A DNA stretch of 64,000 bases. Source: Streptomyces ruber. GTDB taxonomy: Bacteria > Actinomycetota > Actinomycetes > Streptomycetales > Streptomycetaceae. Both the position numbers and the translations under genes were made by a program. The notes below the pieces were generated by a model. It saw nothing but the letters and a program-made list of their open reading frames with translations, was not told the origin of the DNA and made no database searches. The DNA lies in contig NZ_BMQK01000009.1 of the NCBI RefSeq assembly GCF_014648075.1, forward strand, positions 1 to 64,000, given 5' to 3'. Positions 34,043 to 42,529 of this stretch are shown here, piece by piece. Numbering within the stretch: position 1 is the first letter of the stretch; each line of letters starts with the position of its first letter.

Positions 34043-35017
34043 GTGCGTATCGCAGTCTCCGGCTCCATCGCCACCGACCACCTCATGACCTTCCCCGGCC
34101 GCTTCGCCGACCAGTTCGTCGCGGACCAGCTGCACACGGTCTCCCTCTCCTTCCTGGTCGACGCCCTCGACGTGCGCCGGGGAGGTGTCGGCGCGAACAT
34201 CGCCTTCGGCATGGGCCAGCTCGGTGCCCGGCCGATCCTGGTCGGCGCGGCGGGCGCCGACTTCGACGAGTACCGGGCCTGGCTGGACCGGCACGGCGTC
34301 GACACCGAGTCCGTGCACATCTCCGAGACGCTGCACACGGCCCGCTTCGTGTGCACCACGGACGCCGACCACAACCAGATCGGCTCCTTCTACACCGGCG
34401 CCATGAGCGAGGCCCGCCTCATCGAGCTGAAGACCGTCGCGGACCGCGTGGGCGGCCTCGACCTGGTCGTCATCGGTGCGGACGACCCGGAGGCGATGCT
34501 GCGCCACACCGAGGAGTGCCGCTCCCGCTCCATCCCCTTCGCCGCCGACTTCTCGCAGCAGATCGCCCGCATGGACGGCGAGGAGATCCGCATCCTGCTG
34601 GACGGCGCGGCCTTCCTCTTCTCCAACGAGTACGAGAAGGGGCTCATCGAGTCGAAGACCGGCTGGACGGACGCCGAGATCCTCTCCCGGGTCGGCCACC
34701 GCGTGACCACCCTCGGCGCGCAGGGGGTGCGCATCGAGCGCGCGGGTGAGGCGCCGATCGAGGTCGGCACCCCGGAGGAGGAGCGCAAGGCCGACCCGAC
34801 CGGCGTCGGTGACGCGTTCCGCGCCGGCTTCCTCTCCGGTCTCGCCTGGGGCGTCTCCCTGGAGCGCGCCGCCCAGGTCGGCTGCATGCTCGCCACGCTG
34901 GTCATCGAGACGGTCGGCACCCAGGAGTACCGGCTGCGCCGCACCCACTTCATGGAGCGCTTCACCAAGGCGTACGGCGACGAGGCGGCCGCCGAGGTCC
35001 AGCTCCACCTCGCCTGA
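34043..35017 (+). CDS. PfkB-family carbohydrate/adenosine kinase (AdoK-like)
   Basis: The 324-residue ribokinase-fold enzyme shows the N-terminal motif SGSIATDHLMTFPGRFADQF, the substrate glycines RGGVGANIAF, and the C-terminal catalytic DPTGVGDAFRAGF with the base Asp. The whole chain closely resembles the mycobacterial adenosine kinase AdoK (Rv2202c), which phosphorylates adenosine to AMP. Adenosine is therefore the most likely substrate. GTG 34043 has CAGGAG upstream. It converges on the desulfurase-TusA fusion gene (9-bp gap). Purine salvage is inferred from resemblance alone. Confidence 0.92.
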   Translation: MRIAVSGSIATDHLMTFPGRFADQFVADQLHTVSLSFLVDALDVRRGGVGANIAFGMGQLGARPILVGAAGADFDEYRAWLDRHGVDTESVHISETLHTARFVCTTDADHNQIGSFYTGAMSEARLIELKTVADRVGGLDLVVIGADDPEAMLRHTEECRSRSIPFAADFSQQIARMDGEEIRILLDGAAFLFSNEYEKGLIESKTGWTDAEILSRVGHRVTTLGAQGVRIERAGEAPIEVGTPEEERKADPTGVGDAFRAGFLSGLAWGVSLERAAQVGCMLATLVIETVGTQEYRLRRTHFMERFTKAYGDEAAAEVQLHLA

Positions 35018-35025
35018 GCCGGGGA

Positions 35026-36456
35026 CTACGCCAGTCGGCGGACCACGTACACCGCGCCCCGGTCCGCCGGCTCCTCCCCGACGTACTCCTGTCCCCGCAT
35101 CTCGCACCACGCCGGGATGTCGAGCCGGGCCGCCTCGTCGTCGGCCAGGACGCGGACCGTGCCGCCCAGCGGTACATCGCCGATCACCTTGGCCAGTTCG
35201 ATGACCGGGACCGGACACCGCTTGCCGAGGGAGTCCACGACGAGAGCGTCGCCCGAGTCGCCCGAGTCGCCCGAGCTGCCGGAGCTGCCGGAGTCGCCGG
35301 GGACGGCCGCCCCGGGCCGTTCGGCGGCGGGCGCCCCGAGCTTCCCGCGCACCGCCGCGACCGCGTCCGGCAGCACCGACAGGAACCGCTCGACGTCCTC
35401 CTCCGCCGCTCCCGGCGGCAGCGACACGCGGACGTTGCCCTCACTGAGCACGCCCATGGCCTTCAGTACGTGACTGGGGGTCAGGGTGCTGCTGGTGCAG
35501 GAGGAGCCGGACGACACCGAGAAGCCGGCCCGGTCCAGCTCGTGCAGCAGGGTCTCCCCGTCGACATAGAGACACGAGAAGGTGACGATGCCGGGGAGCC
35601 GGCGCGCCGGGTCGCCGACCACCTCCACGTCCGGGACCAGCGACGGCACCCGGGCCCGGATGCGGTCCGTCAACTCGCGCAGCCGTACGGCCTCCGCGGC
35701 CGCCTCCGCCCGTACGGCCCGCAGCGAGGCCGCCGCCGCGACGATCGCCGGGATGTTCTGGAACCCGGCGGCCCGGCCCGACTCCCGCTCGTCCGCCGGA
35801 CCGGGCGGCGCGAACCGCACCCCCTTGCGCACGACGAGCAGTCCGACACCGGCCGGTCCGCCCCACTTGTGGGCGCTGGCCGTCAGCAGGGACCAGTCGC
35901 CGTCCACCCGCCCCCAGCCGAGCGACTGCGCCGCGTCCACCAGCAGGGGCACGCCCGCCGCGCGGCACGCCCCGGCCACCTCGGCGACCGGCTGCTCGGT
36001 GCCCACCTCGTGGTTGGCCGACTGCAGGCAGGCGAGCGCGGTGTCCGGACGGAGCGCCGCGGCGTACCCGGACGGGTCGACGGCACCCGTACGGCCCACC
36101 GGCACCCGGGAGACCGTGCCGCCGCCGGCCTCATGGGTCTCGGCCGCGTGCAGTACGGAGGAGTGTTCGACGGCCGACACGAGCAGATGGGTGCCGGTGC
36201 GGCGGCGCCCGGCGAGCGCGCCCGCGATCCCCGAGTGCACCGCGCGCGTGCCCGAGGAGTCGAAGACCAGCTCGTCCGGACGGCATCCCACCATCTCGGC
36301 GGCCGCCTCACGTGCCGCGTCGAGCAGCAGCCGGGCTCTCCTCCCCTCCCGGTAGAGGCGGGCGGGGTCGGCCCAGCCCTCGTCGAGCGAGGCGGTCAGC
36401 GCCTGCCGCGCGACGGGGTGCAGCGGAGCGGAGGATGCGGCGTCGAAGTAGGACAC
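35026..36456 (-). CDS. Cysteine desulfurase (class V aminotransferase) fused to a C-terminal TusA domain
   Basis: The 476-residue protein has a PLP-dependent NifS/IscS-type domain (about 1-375) with PLP-binding Lys197 in SAHKWGGPAG and persulfide Cys320 in SSGSSCTSSTLTPSH. A Ser/Gly/Asp-rich linker (about 381-403) is encoded by GAGTCGCCC-type microrepeats at 35247-35297. A TusA-like sulfur-transfer domain follows (about 406-476), with CPVP at 414-417 in LGKRCPVPVIELAK. The expected chemistry is cysteine to alanine plus enzyme persulfide, passed to the TusA cysteine. The start is GTG 36456 (SYFDAASSAPLH). It diverges from ctaC. The sulfur acceptor (tRNA, molybdopterin or Fe-S) is unknown. Confidence 0.93.
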   Translation of the reverse strand: MSYFDAASSAPLHPVARQALTASLDEGWADPARLYREGRRARLLLDAAREAAAEMVGCRPDELVFDSSGTRAVHSGIAGALAGRRRTGTHLLVSAVEHSSVLHAAETHEAGGGTVSRVPVGRTGAVDPSGYAAALRPDTALACLQSANHEVGTEQPVAEVAGACRAAGVPLLVDAAQSLGWGRVDGDWSLLTASAHKWGGPAGVGLLVVRKGVRFAPPGPADERESGRAAGFQNIPAIVAAAASLRAVRAEAAAEAVRLRELTDRIRARVPSLVPDVEVVGDPARRLPGIVTFSCLYVDGETLLHELDRAGFSVSSGSSCTSSTLTPSHVLKAMGVLSEGNVRVSLPPGAAEEDVERFLSVLPDAVAAVRGKLGAPAAERPGAAVPGDSGSSGSSGDSGDSGDALVVDSLGKRCPVPVIELAKVIGDVPLGGTVRVLADDEAARLDIPAWCEMRGQEYVGEEPADRGAVYVVRRLA

Positions 36457-36611
36457 CCCGCCACGCTATCTCCGCCGGACCGCGCACCGGTCGGGCCGGC
36501 CGGTGGCCAAGGGGGCGTCAGGCGTGGGGCGGAGGCGGGCATTCCACCCCTTCGGGGTGTCCGGCGGCGCGTTGGGCACCCTCCCCGCGCGACCCCAAAT
36601 GGCGTCCAGTA

Positions 36612-36640
36612 GGGTTTGGTCCGCATAAACATCCAAACCC
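36612..36640. promoter_or_regulatory. Inverted repeat upstream of ctaC
   Basis: GGGTTTGG (36612-36619) and CCAAACCC (36633-36640) form a perfect 8-bp inverted repeat with a 13-base spacer, 80 bp before the ctaC start. The left arm overlaps a TAGGGT -10-like hexamer at 36610-36615. It is a candidate operator or leader hairpin for the aa3 oxidase genes. A separate CACCCC-TTC-GGGGTG hairpin lies at 36545-36559. Confidence 0.5.
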
Positions 36641-36719
36641 CTGCCCGACGCAGGGCGGCGACCGACCAGCGAGAAGGCCGCAGCCGACCGCGCGGGCGAG
36701 ACTCTCGGGAAGGCGCTAC

Positions 36720-37685
36720 GTGAGTCCCAACGGCTCCGACCGCTCGCCGCGGCGCCCGATGCGGCGGAAGCTGCTGCAGGCACTGACCGCGGGCCTGGTC
36801 CTGGCGACAGCCACCGGTTGCTCGTACAACTGGGAAGACTTCCCCCGCCTTGGTATGCCCACCCCGACCACGGAAGAGGCTCCGAGGATCCTCTCCCTGT
36901 GGCAGGGTTCCTGGGCGGCCGCGCTCGCCATCGGCGTGCTGGTGTGGGGCCTGATCCTGTGGAGCGCTTTCTTCCACCGGCGCAGCCGCACGAAGGTCGA
37001 GATCCCCCCGCAGACCCGGTACAACATGCCCATCGAGGCCCTGTACACGGTCGTCCCGCTGATCATCGTCTCGGTGCTCTTCTACTTCACCGCGCGCGAC
37101 GAGTCCGAGCTCCTCGACACCTCCAAGAAGCCCGACGTCACGGTGAACGTGGTCGGCTTCCAGTGGAGCTGGTGCTTCAACTACATCGAGAACGTCGACG
37201 GTTCCACCGGCGACGCCAGGACCGACGAGAACCTGGACGCGATCCCGCAGCGGTTCAAGGACGACTTCCCGGAGAAGGCGGGCGGCGTCTACGACTGCGG
37301 CATCCCGGGCACCAGGAACGAGCAGACCGGTAACCCCGGCCCGACCCTCTGGCTCCCCGAGGGCAAGACGGTCCGCTTCGTCCTCACCTCGCGTGACGTC
37401 ATCCACTCCTTCTGGGTGGTGCCGTTCCTGATGAAGCAGGACGTCATCCCGGGCCACACCAACGCCTTCCAGGTGACTCCGAACAAGCAGGGCACCTTCC
37501 TGGGCAAGTGCGCCGAGCTGTGCGGCGTCGACCACTCCCGGATGCTGTTCAACGTGAAGGTCGTCTCCGAAGAGCGCTACGAGCAGCACGTCAAGGAGCT
37601 CGCGGAGAAGGGCCAGACCGGTTACGCCCCGGCCGGCATCGAGCAGACCGAACACGAGAAGAACCGGGAGGCGAACCAGCTGTGA
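36720..37685 (+). CDS. ctaC: Cytochrome c oxidase subunit II
   Basis: The 321-residue subunit carries the CuA centre that takes electrons from the bc1 complex. It has a lipoprotein-type signal (LATATGCSYN) and two membrane helices at about 62-80 and 107-125. The CuA site is in CAELCGVDHSRM, with the aromatic segment GFQWSWCFNY. GTG 36720 has GGGAAGG seven bases upstream. The stop overlaps the ctaD start (GTGA), so ctaC-ctaD-ctaF form one operon. It should act on the outer face of the membrane in an aa3 oxidase. Confidence 0.96.
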   Translation: MSPNGSDRSPRRPMRRKLLQALTAGLVLATATGCSYNWEDFPRLGMPTPTTEEAPRILSLWQGSWAAALAIGVLVWGLILWSAFFHRRSRTKVEIPPQTRYNMPIEALYTVVPLIIVSVLFYFTARDESELLDTSKKPDVTVNVVGFQWSWCFNYIENVDGSTGDARTDENLDAIPQRFKDDFPEKAGGVYDCGIPGTRNEQTGNPGPTLWLPEGKTVRFVLTSRDVIHSFWVVPFLMKQDVIPGHTNAFQVTPNKQGTFLGKCAELCGVDHSRMLFNVKVVSEERYEQHVKELAEKGQTGYAPAGIEQTEHEKNREANQL

Positions 37686-39412
37686 GCATCCTCAACGCAT
37701 CCCCGGGTGCCGCGGCCGACTCGTACGAGAACGGGCAGCCGGCGCTGAACCGGAAGCGCGGCAACCAGGTGATCAAGTGGCTGACCACCACGGACCACAA
37801 GACGATCGGCACGCTGTACCTGGTCACCTCGTTCGCGTTCTTCTGCATCGGTGGCCTGATGGCGCTCTTCATGCGCGCCGAGCTCGCCCGCCCGGGTACG
37901 CAGATCATGTCGAACGAGCAGTTCAACCAGGCGTTCACCATGCATGGCACGATCATGCTGCTGATGTTCGCCACCCCGCTGTTCTCCGGCTTCGCGAACT
38001 GGATCATGCCGCTGCAGATCGGCGCGCCCGACGTGGCGTTCCCGCGGCTCAACATGTTCGCCTACTGGCTGTACTCCTTCGGCTCGCTCATCGCGGTGGG
38101 CGGCTTCCTCACCCCGCAGGGCGCGGCCGACTTCGGCTGGTTCGCCTACTCCCCGCTGTCGGACGCGGTCCGCTCGCCGGGTGTCGGCGCCGACATGTGG
38201 ATCATGGGTCTGGCCCTCTCCGGCTTCGGCACGATCCTCGGTGCGGTCAACTTCATCACCACGATCATCTGCATGCGCGCCCCCGGCATGACGATGTTCC
38301 GCATGTCGATCTTCACCTGGAACGTGCTGCTGACCAGCGTGCTGGTGCTGCTCGCCTTCCCGGTCCTGGCCGCCGCCCTGTTCGCCCTGGAGGCGGACCG
38401 CAAGTTCGGTGCCCACATCTTCGACGCGTCCAACGGCGGCGCGCTGCTGTGGCAGCACCTGTTCTGGTTCTTCGGGCACCCCGAGGTGTACATCATCGCG
38501 CTGCCGTTCTTCGGCATCGTCAGTGAGGTCATCCCGGTCTTCTCCCGCAAGCCGATGTTCGGCTACATGGGCCTGGTCGCCGCGACCATCTCCATCGCCG
38601 GTCTGTCGGTGACCGTGTGGGCGCACCACATGTACGTGACCGGTGGCGTACTGCTGCCGTTCTTCTCGTTCATGACCTTCCTGATCGCCGTGCCGACCGG
38701 TGTGAAGTTCTTCAACTGGATCGGCACGATGTGGAAGGGCTCGCTGTCCTTCGAGACACCGATGCTCTGGGCGACCGGCTTCCTGATCACCTTCACCTTC
38801 GGTGGTCTGACCGGTGTCATCCTGGCCTCGCCGCCCATGGACTTCCACGTCTCCGACTCGTACTTCGTGGTGGCGCACTTCCACTACGTCGTCTTCGGCA
38901 CCGTCGTCTTCGCGATGTTCTCCGGCTTCCACTTCTGGTGGCCGAAGTGGACGGGCAAGATGCTCGACGAGCGGCTCGGCAAGATCACCTTCTGGACGCT
39001 GTTCATCGGCTTCCACGGCACGTTCCTCGTCCAGCACTGGCTGGGTGCCGAGGGCATGCCGCGCCGGTACGCGGACTACCTCGCGGCCGACGGCTTCACC
39101 GCGCTGAACACCATCTCCACGATCGCCTCGTTCGTGCTCGGCCTGTCGATCCTGCCCTTCTTCTACAACGTGTGGAAGACGGCCAAGTACGGCAAGAAGG
39201 TCGAGGTCGACGACCCGTGGGGCTACGGCCGTTCGCTCGAGTGGGCGACCTCCTGCCCGCCGCCGCGGCACAACTTCACCACGCTGCCGCGCATCCGCAG
39301 CGAATCCCCGGCCTTCGACCTGCACCACCCCGAGATCGCCGCTCTCGACCAGCTCGAGAACGTCGAGCGTGACGAGAAGGCCCTCGTCGGCGGCAAGGAG
39401 GCCGGCAAGTGA
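37682..39412 (+). CDS. ctaD: Cytochrome c oxidase subunit I
   Basis: The 576-residue catalytic subunit has 12 membrane helices binding heme a and the heme a3-CuB centre where oxygen is reduced. The His-Tyr cross-link motif WFFGHPEVYI, the CuB His pair WAHHMYV, and the heme ligands in VVAHFHYVVFG are all present. GTG 37682 overlaps the ctaC stop; the frame upstream is not coding. Followed by ctaF through another GTGA overlap. Confidence 0.97.
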   Translation: MSILNASPGAAADSYENGQPALNRKRGNQVIKWLTTTDHKTIGTLYLVTSFAFFCIGGLMALFMRAELARPGTQIMSNEQFNQAFTMHGTIMLLMFATPLFSGFANWIMPLQIGAPDVAFPRLNMFAYWLYSFGSLIAVGGFLTPQGAADFGWFAYSPLSDAVRSPGVGADMWIMGLALSGFGTILGAVNFITTIICMRAPGMTMFRMSIFTWNVLLTSVLVLLAFPVLAAALFALEADRKFGAHIFDASNGGALLWQHLFWFFGHPEVYIIALPFFGIVSEVIPVFSRKPMFGYMGLVAATISIAGLSVTVWAHHMYVTGGVLLPFFSFMTFLIAVPTGVKFFNWIGTMWKGSLSFETPMLWATGFLITFTFGGLTGVILASPPMDFHVSDSYFVVAHFHYVVFGTVVFAMFSGFHFWWPKWTGKMLDERLGKITFWTLFIGFHGTFLVQHWLGAEGMPRRYADYLAADGFTALNTISTIASFVLGLSILPFFYNVWKTAKYGKKVEVDDPWGYGRSLEWATSCPPPRHNFTTLPRIRSESPAFDLHHPEIAALDQLENVERDEKALVGGKEAGK

Positions 39413-39807
39413 AGATCCAGGGCAAGATGTTCATCTGGCTGGCCGCCTTCATCCTGATCATGGCCGTCGTGTACGGCTGGTGGTCGAAGGAGCCGGCCGG
39501 CACCACGGCGCTCTTCCTGGCCTTCGGCCTGAGCATCATGATCGGCTACTACCTGGCCTTCACGGCCAAGCGGGTCGACACGGGTGCCCAGGACAACAAG
39601 GAGGCGGACGTCGCGGACGACGCCGGCGAGCTGGGCTTCTTCAGCCCGCACAGCTGGCAGCCGCTGTCCCTGGCCGTCGGTGGCGCGCTCGCCTTCCTGG
39701 GCGTCGTCTTCGGCTGGTGGCTGCTGTACTTCTCGCTGCCCGTCCTCGCGTTCGGCCTGTGGGGCTGGGTCTTCGAGTACTACCGCGGTGAGAACCAGAA
39801 CCAGTAA
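39409..39807 (+). CDS. ctaF: Cytochrome c oxidase subunit IV, actinobacterial type
   Basis: The 132-residue protein has four hydrophobic helices (starting FIWLAAFILIMAVVYGWW) and the family C-terminus WVFEYYRGE. It is the small fourth subunit found only in actinobacterial aa3 oxidases. GTG 39409 overlaps the ctaD stop as GTGA. A strong terminator follows the stop codon by 18 bases, closing the ctaCDF unit. Confidence 0.95.
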   Translation: MKIQGKMFIWLAAFILIMAVVYGWWSKEPAGTTALFLAFGLSIMIGYYLAFTAKRVDTGAQDNKEADVADDAGELGFFSPHSWQPLSLAVGGALAFLGVVFGWWLLYFSLPVLAFGLWGWVFEYYRGENQNQ

Positions 39808-39824
39808 CACGCGCCGAGCGTGAC

Positions 39825-39862
39825 GGGAGCCCGGACACTCCGCCGAGGAGGTCCGGGCTCCC
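39825..39862 (+). terminator. Terminator after ctaF
   Basis: GGGAGCCCGGAC (39825-39836) pairs with GTCCGGGCTCCC (39851-39862), with an inner CTCC/GGAG extension and a small loop, followed by TCCTTT. Confidence 0.9.
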
Positions 39863-39947
39863 TCCTTTGCACTCCTGTGGCGCATCCCGTTCCCCCGGAC
39901 GGGCCATCCGCCGCGCCCGGCCGGACGGCCCTTCCTACGGTGAGGCC

Positions 39948-41204
39948 ATGAAGCGCACTCCGCGTCACCGCACGGTCGTCGGTACCACCGCGCTGCTGGC
40001 CGCCCTGGGGACGGCCGTCACCGCCTGTGGCGCCGACGGCCATCCGCTCGCGGCCACGCCGTACGACGCGGCGGACCACGTCTCGTTCCGCACCCCCACC
40101 GGCGACGGCGGACGGGCCGACCCGGACAAGCCCCTGGACATCACCGCCGACGGCGACGGCCGTCTCACGGACGTCACGGCCGTGGACGGGGCGGGACGGT
40201 ACGTCGCGGGCGAACTCGCGGCCGACGGCGGCCGCTGGCACAGCACCTCCCCGCTCGCCGCCGACGCCCGCTACACCGTCCGGGTGAGCACCGAGGACGA
40301 GGACGGCCGGCGCGGGCACGAGGTGCGCACCTTCCGCACCGGACGGCCGAGGACCACCGGCCGGCTGGACGTCACCTTCGGCCCGAAGGCGGGCCGGTAC
40401 GGCGTCGGCCAGCCCGTCGTCGCCGAACTCAGCGCCCCCGTCCGGACCAGGGCCGCCCGGGCCGTCGTCGAACGCGCCCTGAAGGTCGACGCGACGCCCG
40501 CCGTGGAGGGCGCCTGGCACTGGGTGGACGACAAGGAGCTGCACTACCGCCCCGAGGAGTACTGGCCCACGCACGCCACGATCCGCGTCCGCAGCAACCT
40601 GGAGGGCATGCGGATCGGCGACCGCCTCCGCGGCGGCCGCGCCAAGCCGCTGAAGCTCACCACGGGCGAGCGGCTGATCGCCGTCACGGACGCCGCCGCG
40701 CACCGCCTGACCGTCTACCGCGACGGCGAGGTGATCAACGAGATCCCGGTCACCACCGGCAAACCCGGCTACGAGACCCGCAACGGCGTCAAGGTGGTCC
40801 TCGGCAAGGAGTACTTCGTCCGGATGCGCGGGGAGAGCATCGGCATACCGCGCGACAGCTCCGACTCCTACGACCTGCCCGTGTACTACGCCGCCCGGGT
40901 GACCTGGAGCGGCGAGTACCTGCACGCGGCCCCCTGGTCGCAGGGCTCCCAGGGCAGCGCCAACGTCAGCCACGGCTGCACCGGCATGAGCACCTCCGAC
41001 GCCGAGTGGTTCTTCGACACCGTGCGCGAGGGCGACATCGTCCAGGTCGTCAACTCCGGCGGCGAGACGATGACGCCCTTCGGCAACGGCTTCGGCGACT
41101 GGAACCTCGACTGGCGGCGGTGGCGCGCCGGCAGCGCCCTGGCGCCGGACGCCGACGCACCCCGCCCGGACGACCGTGCCAGACTGCGCCCCCAGTCCGC
41201 GTGA
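39948..41204 (+). CDS. L,D-transpeptidase lipoprotein (YkuD) with Ig-like domains
   Basis: The 418-residue enzyme has a lipobox (VTAC, Cys27), two Ig-like beta domains (about 45-145 and 145-255) and a YkuD domain (about 255-375). Catalytic Cys344 is in NVSHGCTGMSTSDAEWFF, with the upstream His in YLHAAPWSQGSQG. This is the mycobacterial LdtMt2-like class, which makes 3-3 peptidoglycan cross-links. ATG 39948 follows GGTGAGG; the frame upstream overlaps the ctaF terminator. It lies inside the respiratory gene block yet has its own terminator-bounded unit. Confidence 0.93.
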   Translation: MKRTPRHRTVVGTTALLAALGTAVTACGADGHPLAATPYDAADHVSFRTPTGDGGRADPDKPLDITADGDGRLTDVTAVDGAGRYVAGELAADGGRWHSTSPLAADARYTVRVSTEDEDGRRGHEVRTFRTGRPRTTGRLDVTFGPKAGRYGVGQPVVAELSAPVRTRAARAVVERALKVDATPAVEGAWHWVDDKELHYRPEEYWPTHATIRVRSNLEGMRIGDRLRGGRAKPLKLTTGERLIAVTDAAAHRLTVYRDGEVINEIPVTTGKPGYETRNGVKVVLGKEYFVRMRGESIGIPRDSSDSYDLPVYYAARVTWSGEYLHAAPWSQGSQGSANVSHGCTGMSTSDAEWFFDTVREGDIVQVVNSGGETMTPFGNGFGDWNLDWRRWRAGSALAPDADAPRPDDRARLRPQSA

Positions 41205-41209
41205 GGCCC

Positions 41210-41611
41210 TCAGGCGCTCACAGCGGCCCTGCGCCGCAGCAGGCCGGCGAGCGCGTCCGCGAACTCCACCGGCTCCACCGGCAGCGTCACCGCCGCGTCC
41301 GCGAGGCTCCACGTGGCGAGCCAGGCGTCCTGCGGGCGGCCGATCAGCAGCAGCACCGGCGGGCACGCGAAGATCTCGTTCTTGATCTGACGGCACACCC
41401 CCATGCCGCCCATGGGCACGGCCTCGCCGTCCAGGACGCAGACGTCGACACCGCCCTTGTCCAGCTCGCGCACGACGGCGGCCGGCGTGGCGCACTCGAC
41501 GAACTCGACGGCGGGGACGTCCGGGGCGGGCCTGCGCCCGGCCGCGAGCCGCACCTGCTCACGGGTACCCGAGTCGTCGCTGTAGACCAGCACCGTTGCG
41601 GTCGGCTGCAT
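41210..41611 (-). CDS. Degenerate receiver-domain protein
   Basis: The 133-residue protein has only a CheY-like fold: acidic residues in VLVYSDDSGTREQ and a likely phospho-acceptor Asp61 in VCVLDGEAVPMGGMG. The conserved Lys of the KP motif is replaced (TLPVEPVEF), and the Ser/Thr switch position (LLLIGRP) is not obvious. No output domain is attached. ATG 41611 has GGAGGAAGC upstream. It is convergent with the L,D-transpeptidase (6-bp gap) and divergent from ctaE. It may be a pseudo-receiver used for protein contacts. Confidence 0.85.
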   Translation of the reverse strand: MQPTATVLVYSDDSGTREQVRLAAGRRPAPDVPAVEFVECATPAAVVRELDKGGVDVCVLDGEAVPMGGMGVCRQIKNEIFACPPVLLLIGRPQDAWLATWSLADAAVTLPVEPVEFADALAGLLRRRAAVSA

Positions 41612-41805
41612 GCTTCCTCCGGGACGTCGGCGTCGTACGTACGGACTACGGGACTTACGGGAACGGCAACAGGACCGATGCGCGGATGCTACCCCTCCGA
41701 ACACCCCGTCAGCACCGGTTCCGACACGGCTTCGATGGGCCGAACGGGCAGCGCAGGCGGCTCGGACACTCCGAACGGCACCCCCCGGAGTGAGGGCGGG
41801 ATAAG

Positions 41806-41826
41806 CGACCGACATAATGTCGGTCG
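41806..41826. promoter_or_regulatory. 21-bp perfect palindrome centred on the ctaE start codon
   Basis: Left arm CGACCGACAT (41806-41815), central A, right arm ATGTCGGTCG (41817-41826); the ATG of ctaE is the first three bases of the right arm. There is no Shine-Dalgarno sequence before it. The element could be an operator that blocks initiation of transcription and translation, or an RNA hairpin that hides the start codon. Confidence 0.75.
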
Positions 41827-42437
41827 TGGCGACAGCAACGACAGTAGATACCGGGCACGCGCACCCGTCGGTCAATCGACCGAACCTCACCAGTGTCGGA
41901 ACCATCATCTGGTTGAGTTCCGAGCTGATGTTCTTCGCGGCCCTCTTCGCGATGTACTTCACCCTGCGATCGGTGACCGGTCCGGAGTTCTGGAGCGAGA
42001 AGGCCGACAGCCTGAACCTCCCGTTCTCGCTGACGAACACCACGATCCTGGTGCTCTCCTCGCTCACCTGCCAGCTCGGCGTCTTCGCCGCCGAGCGCGG
42101 GGACGTGAAGAAGCTCCGGATGTGGTTCGTCGTGACCTTCATCATGGGTGCGATCTTCATCGGCGGTCAGATCTTCGAGTACACGGAGCTGGTCAAGCAC
42201 GAGGGCCTGTCGCTCTCGTCCGACCCGTACGGCTCGGTGTTCTACCTGACCACCGGCTTCCACGGCCTGCACGTGACGGGTGGTCTCATCGCCTTCCTGC
42301 TGGTCCTGGGACGCACCTACGCGGCCCGCAGGTTCACCCACGAGCAGGCGACCGCCGCCATCGTCGTGTCCTACTACTGGCACTTCGTCGATGTCGTGTG
42401 GATCGGCCTCTTCGCCACGATCTACATCATCAAGTAA
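41817..42437 (+). CDS. ctaE: Cytochrome c oxidase subunit III
   Basis: The 206-residue subunit has five membrane helices and family motifs LSSELMFFAALFAMYF, GFHGLHVTGGLIAF and YYWHFVDVVWIGLF. It stabilises the oxidase core. It is encoded apart from ctaCDF, in the ctaE-qcrCAB unit, as usual in actinobacteria. ATG 41817 gives MSVVATATTVDTGHAHPS; a GTG three codons later is an alternative. No ribosome site is evident and the start lies in a palindrome, so initiation may be leaderless or regulated. Confidence 0.95.
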   Translation: MSVVATATTVDTGHAHPSVNRPNLTSVGTIIWLSSELMFFAALFAMYFTLRSVTGPEFWSEKADSLNLPFSLTNTTILVLSSLTCQLGVFAAERGDVKKLRMWFVVTFIMGAIFIGGQIFEYTELVKHEGLSLSSDPYGSVFYLTTGFHGLHVTGGLIAFLLVLGRTYAARRFTHEQATAAIVVSYYWHFVDVVWIGLFATIYIIK

Positions 42438-42529
42438 ATCGGGCGCCGTCGGCGGTGCGCTCGAGGCCGCGACGGACCGATCCACTACCAGAAGCATCGA
42501 CGCAGAAGATCCTGACACCGGGGTAATCC

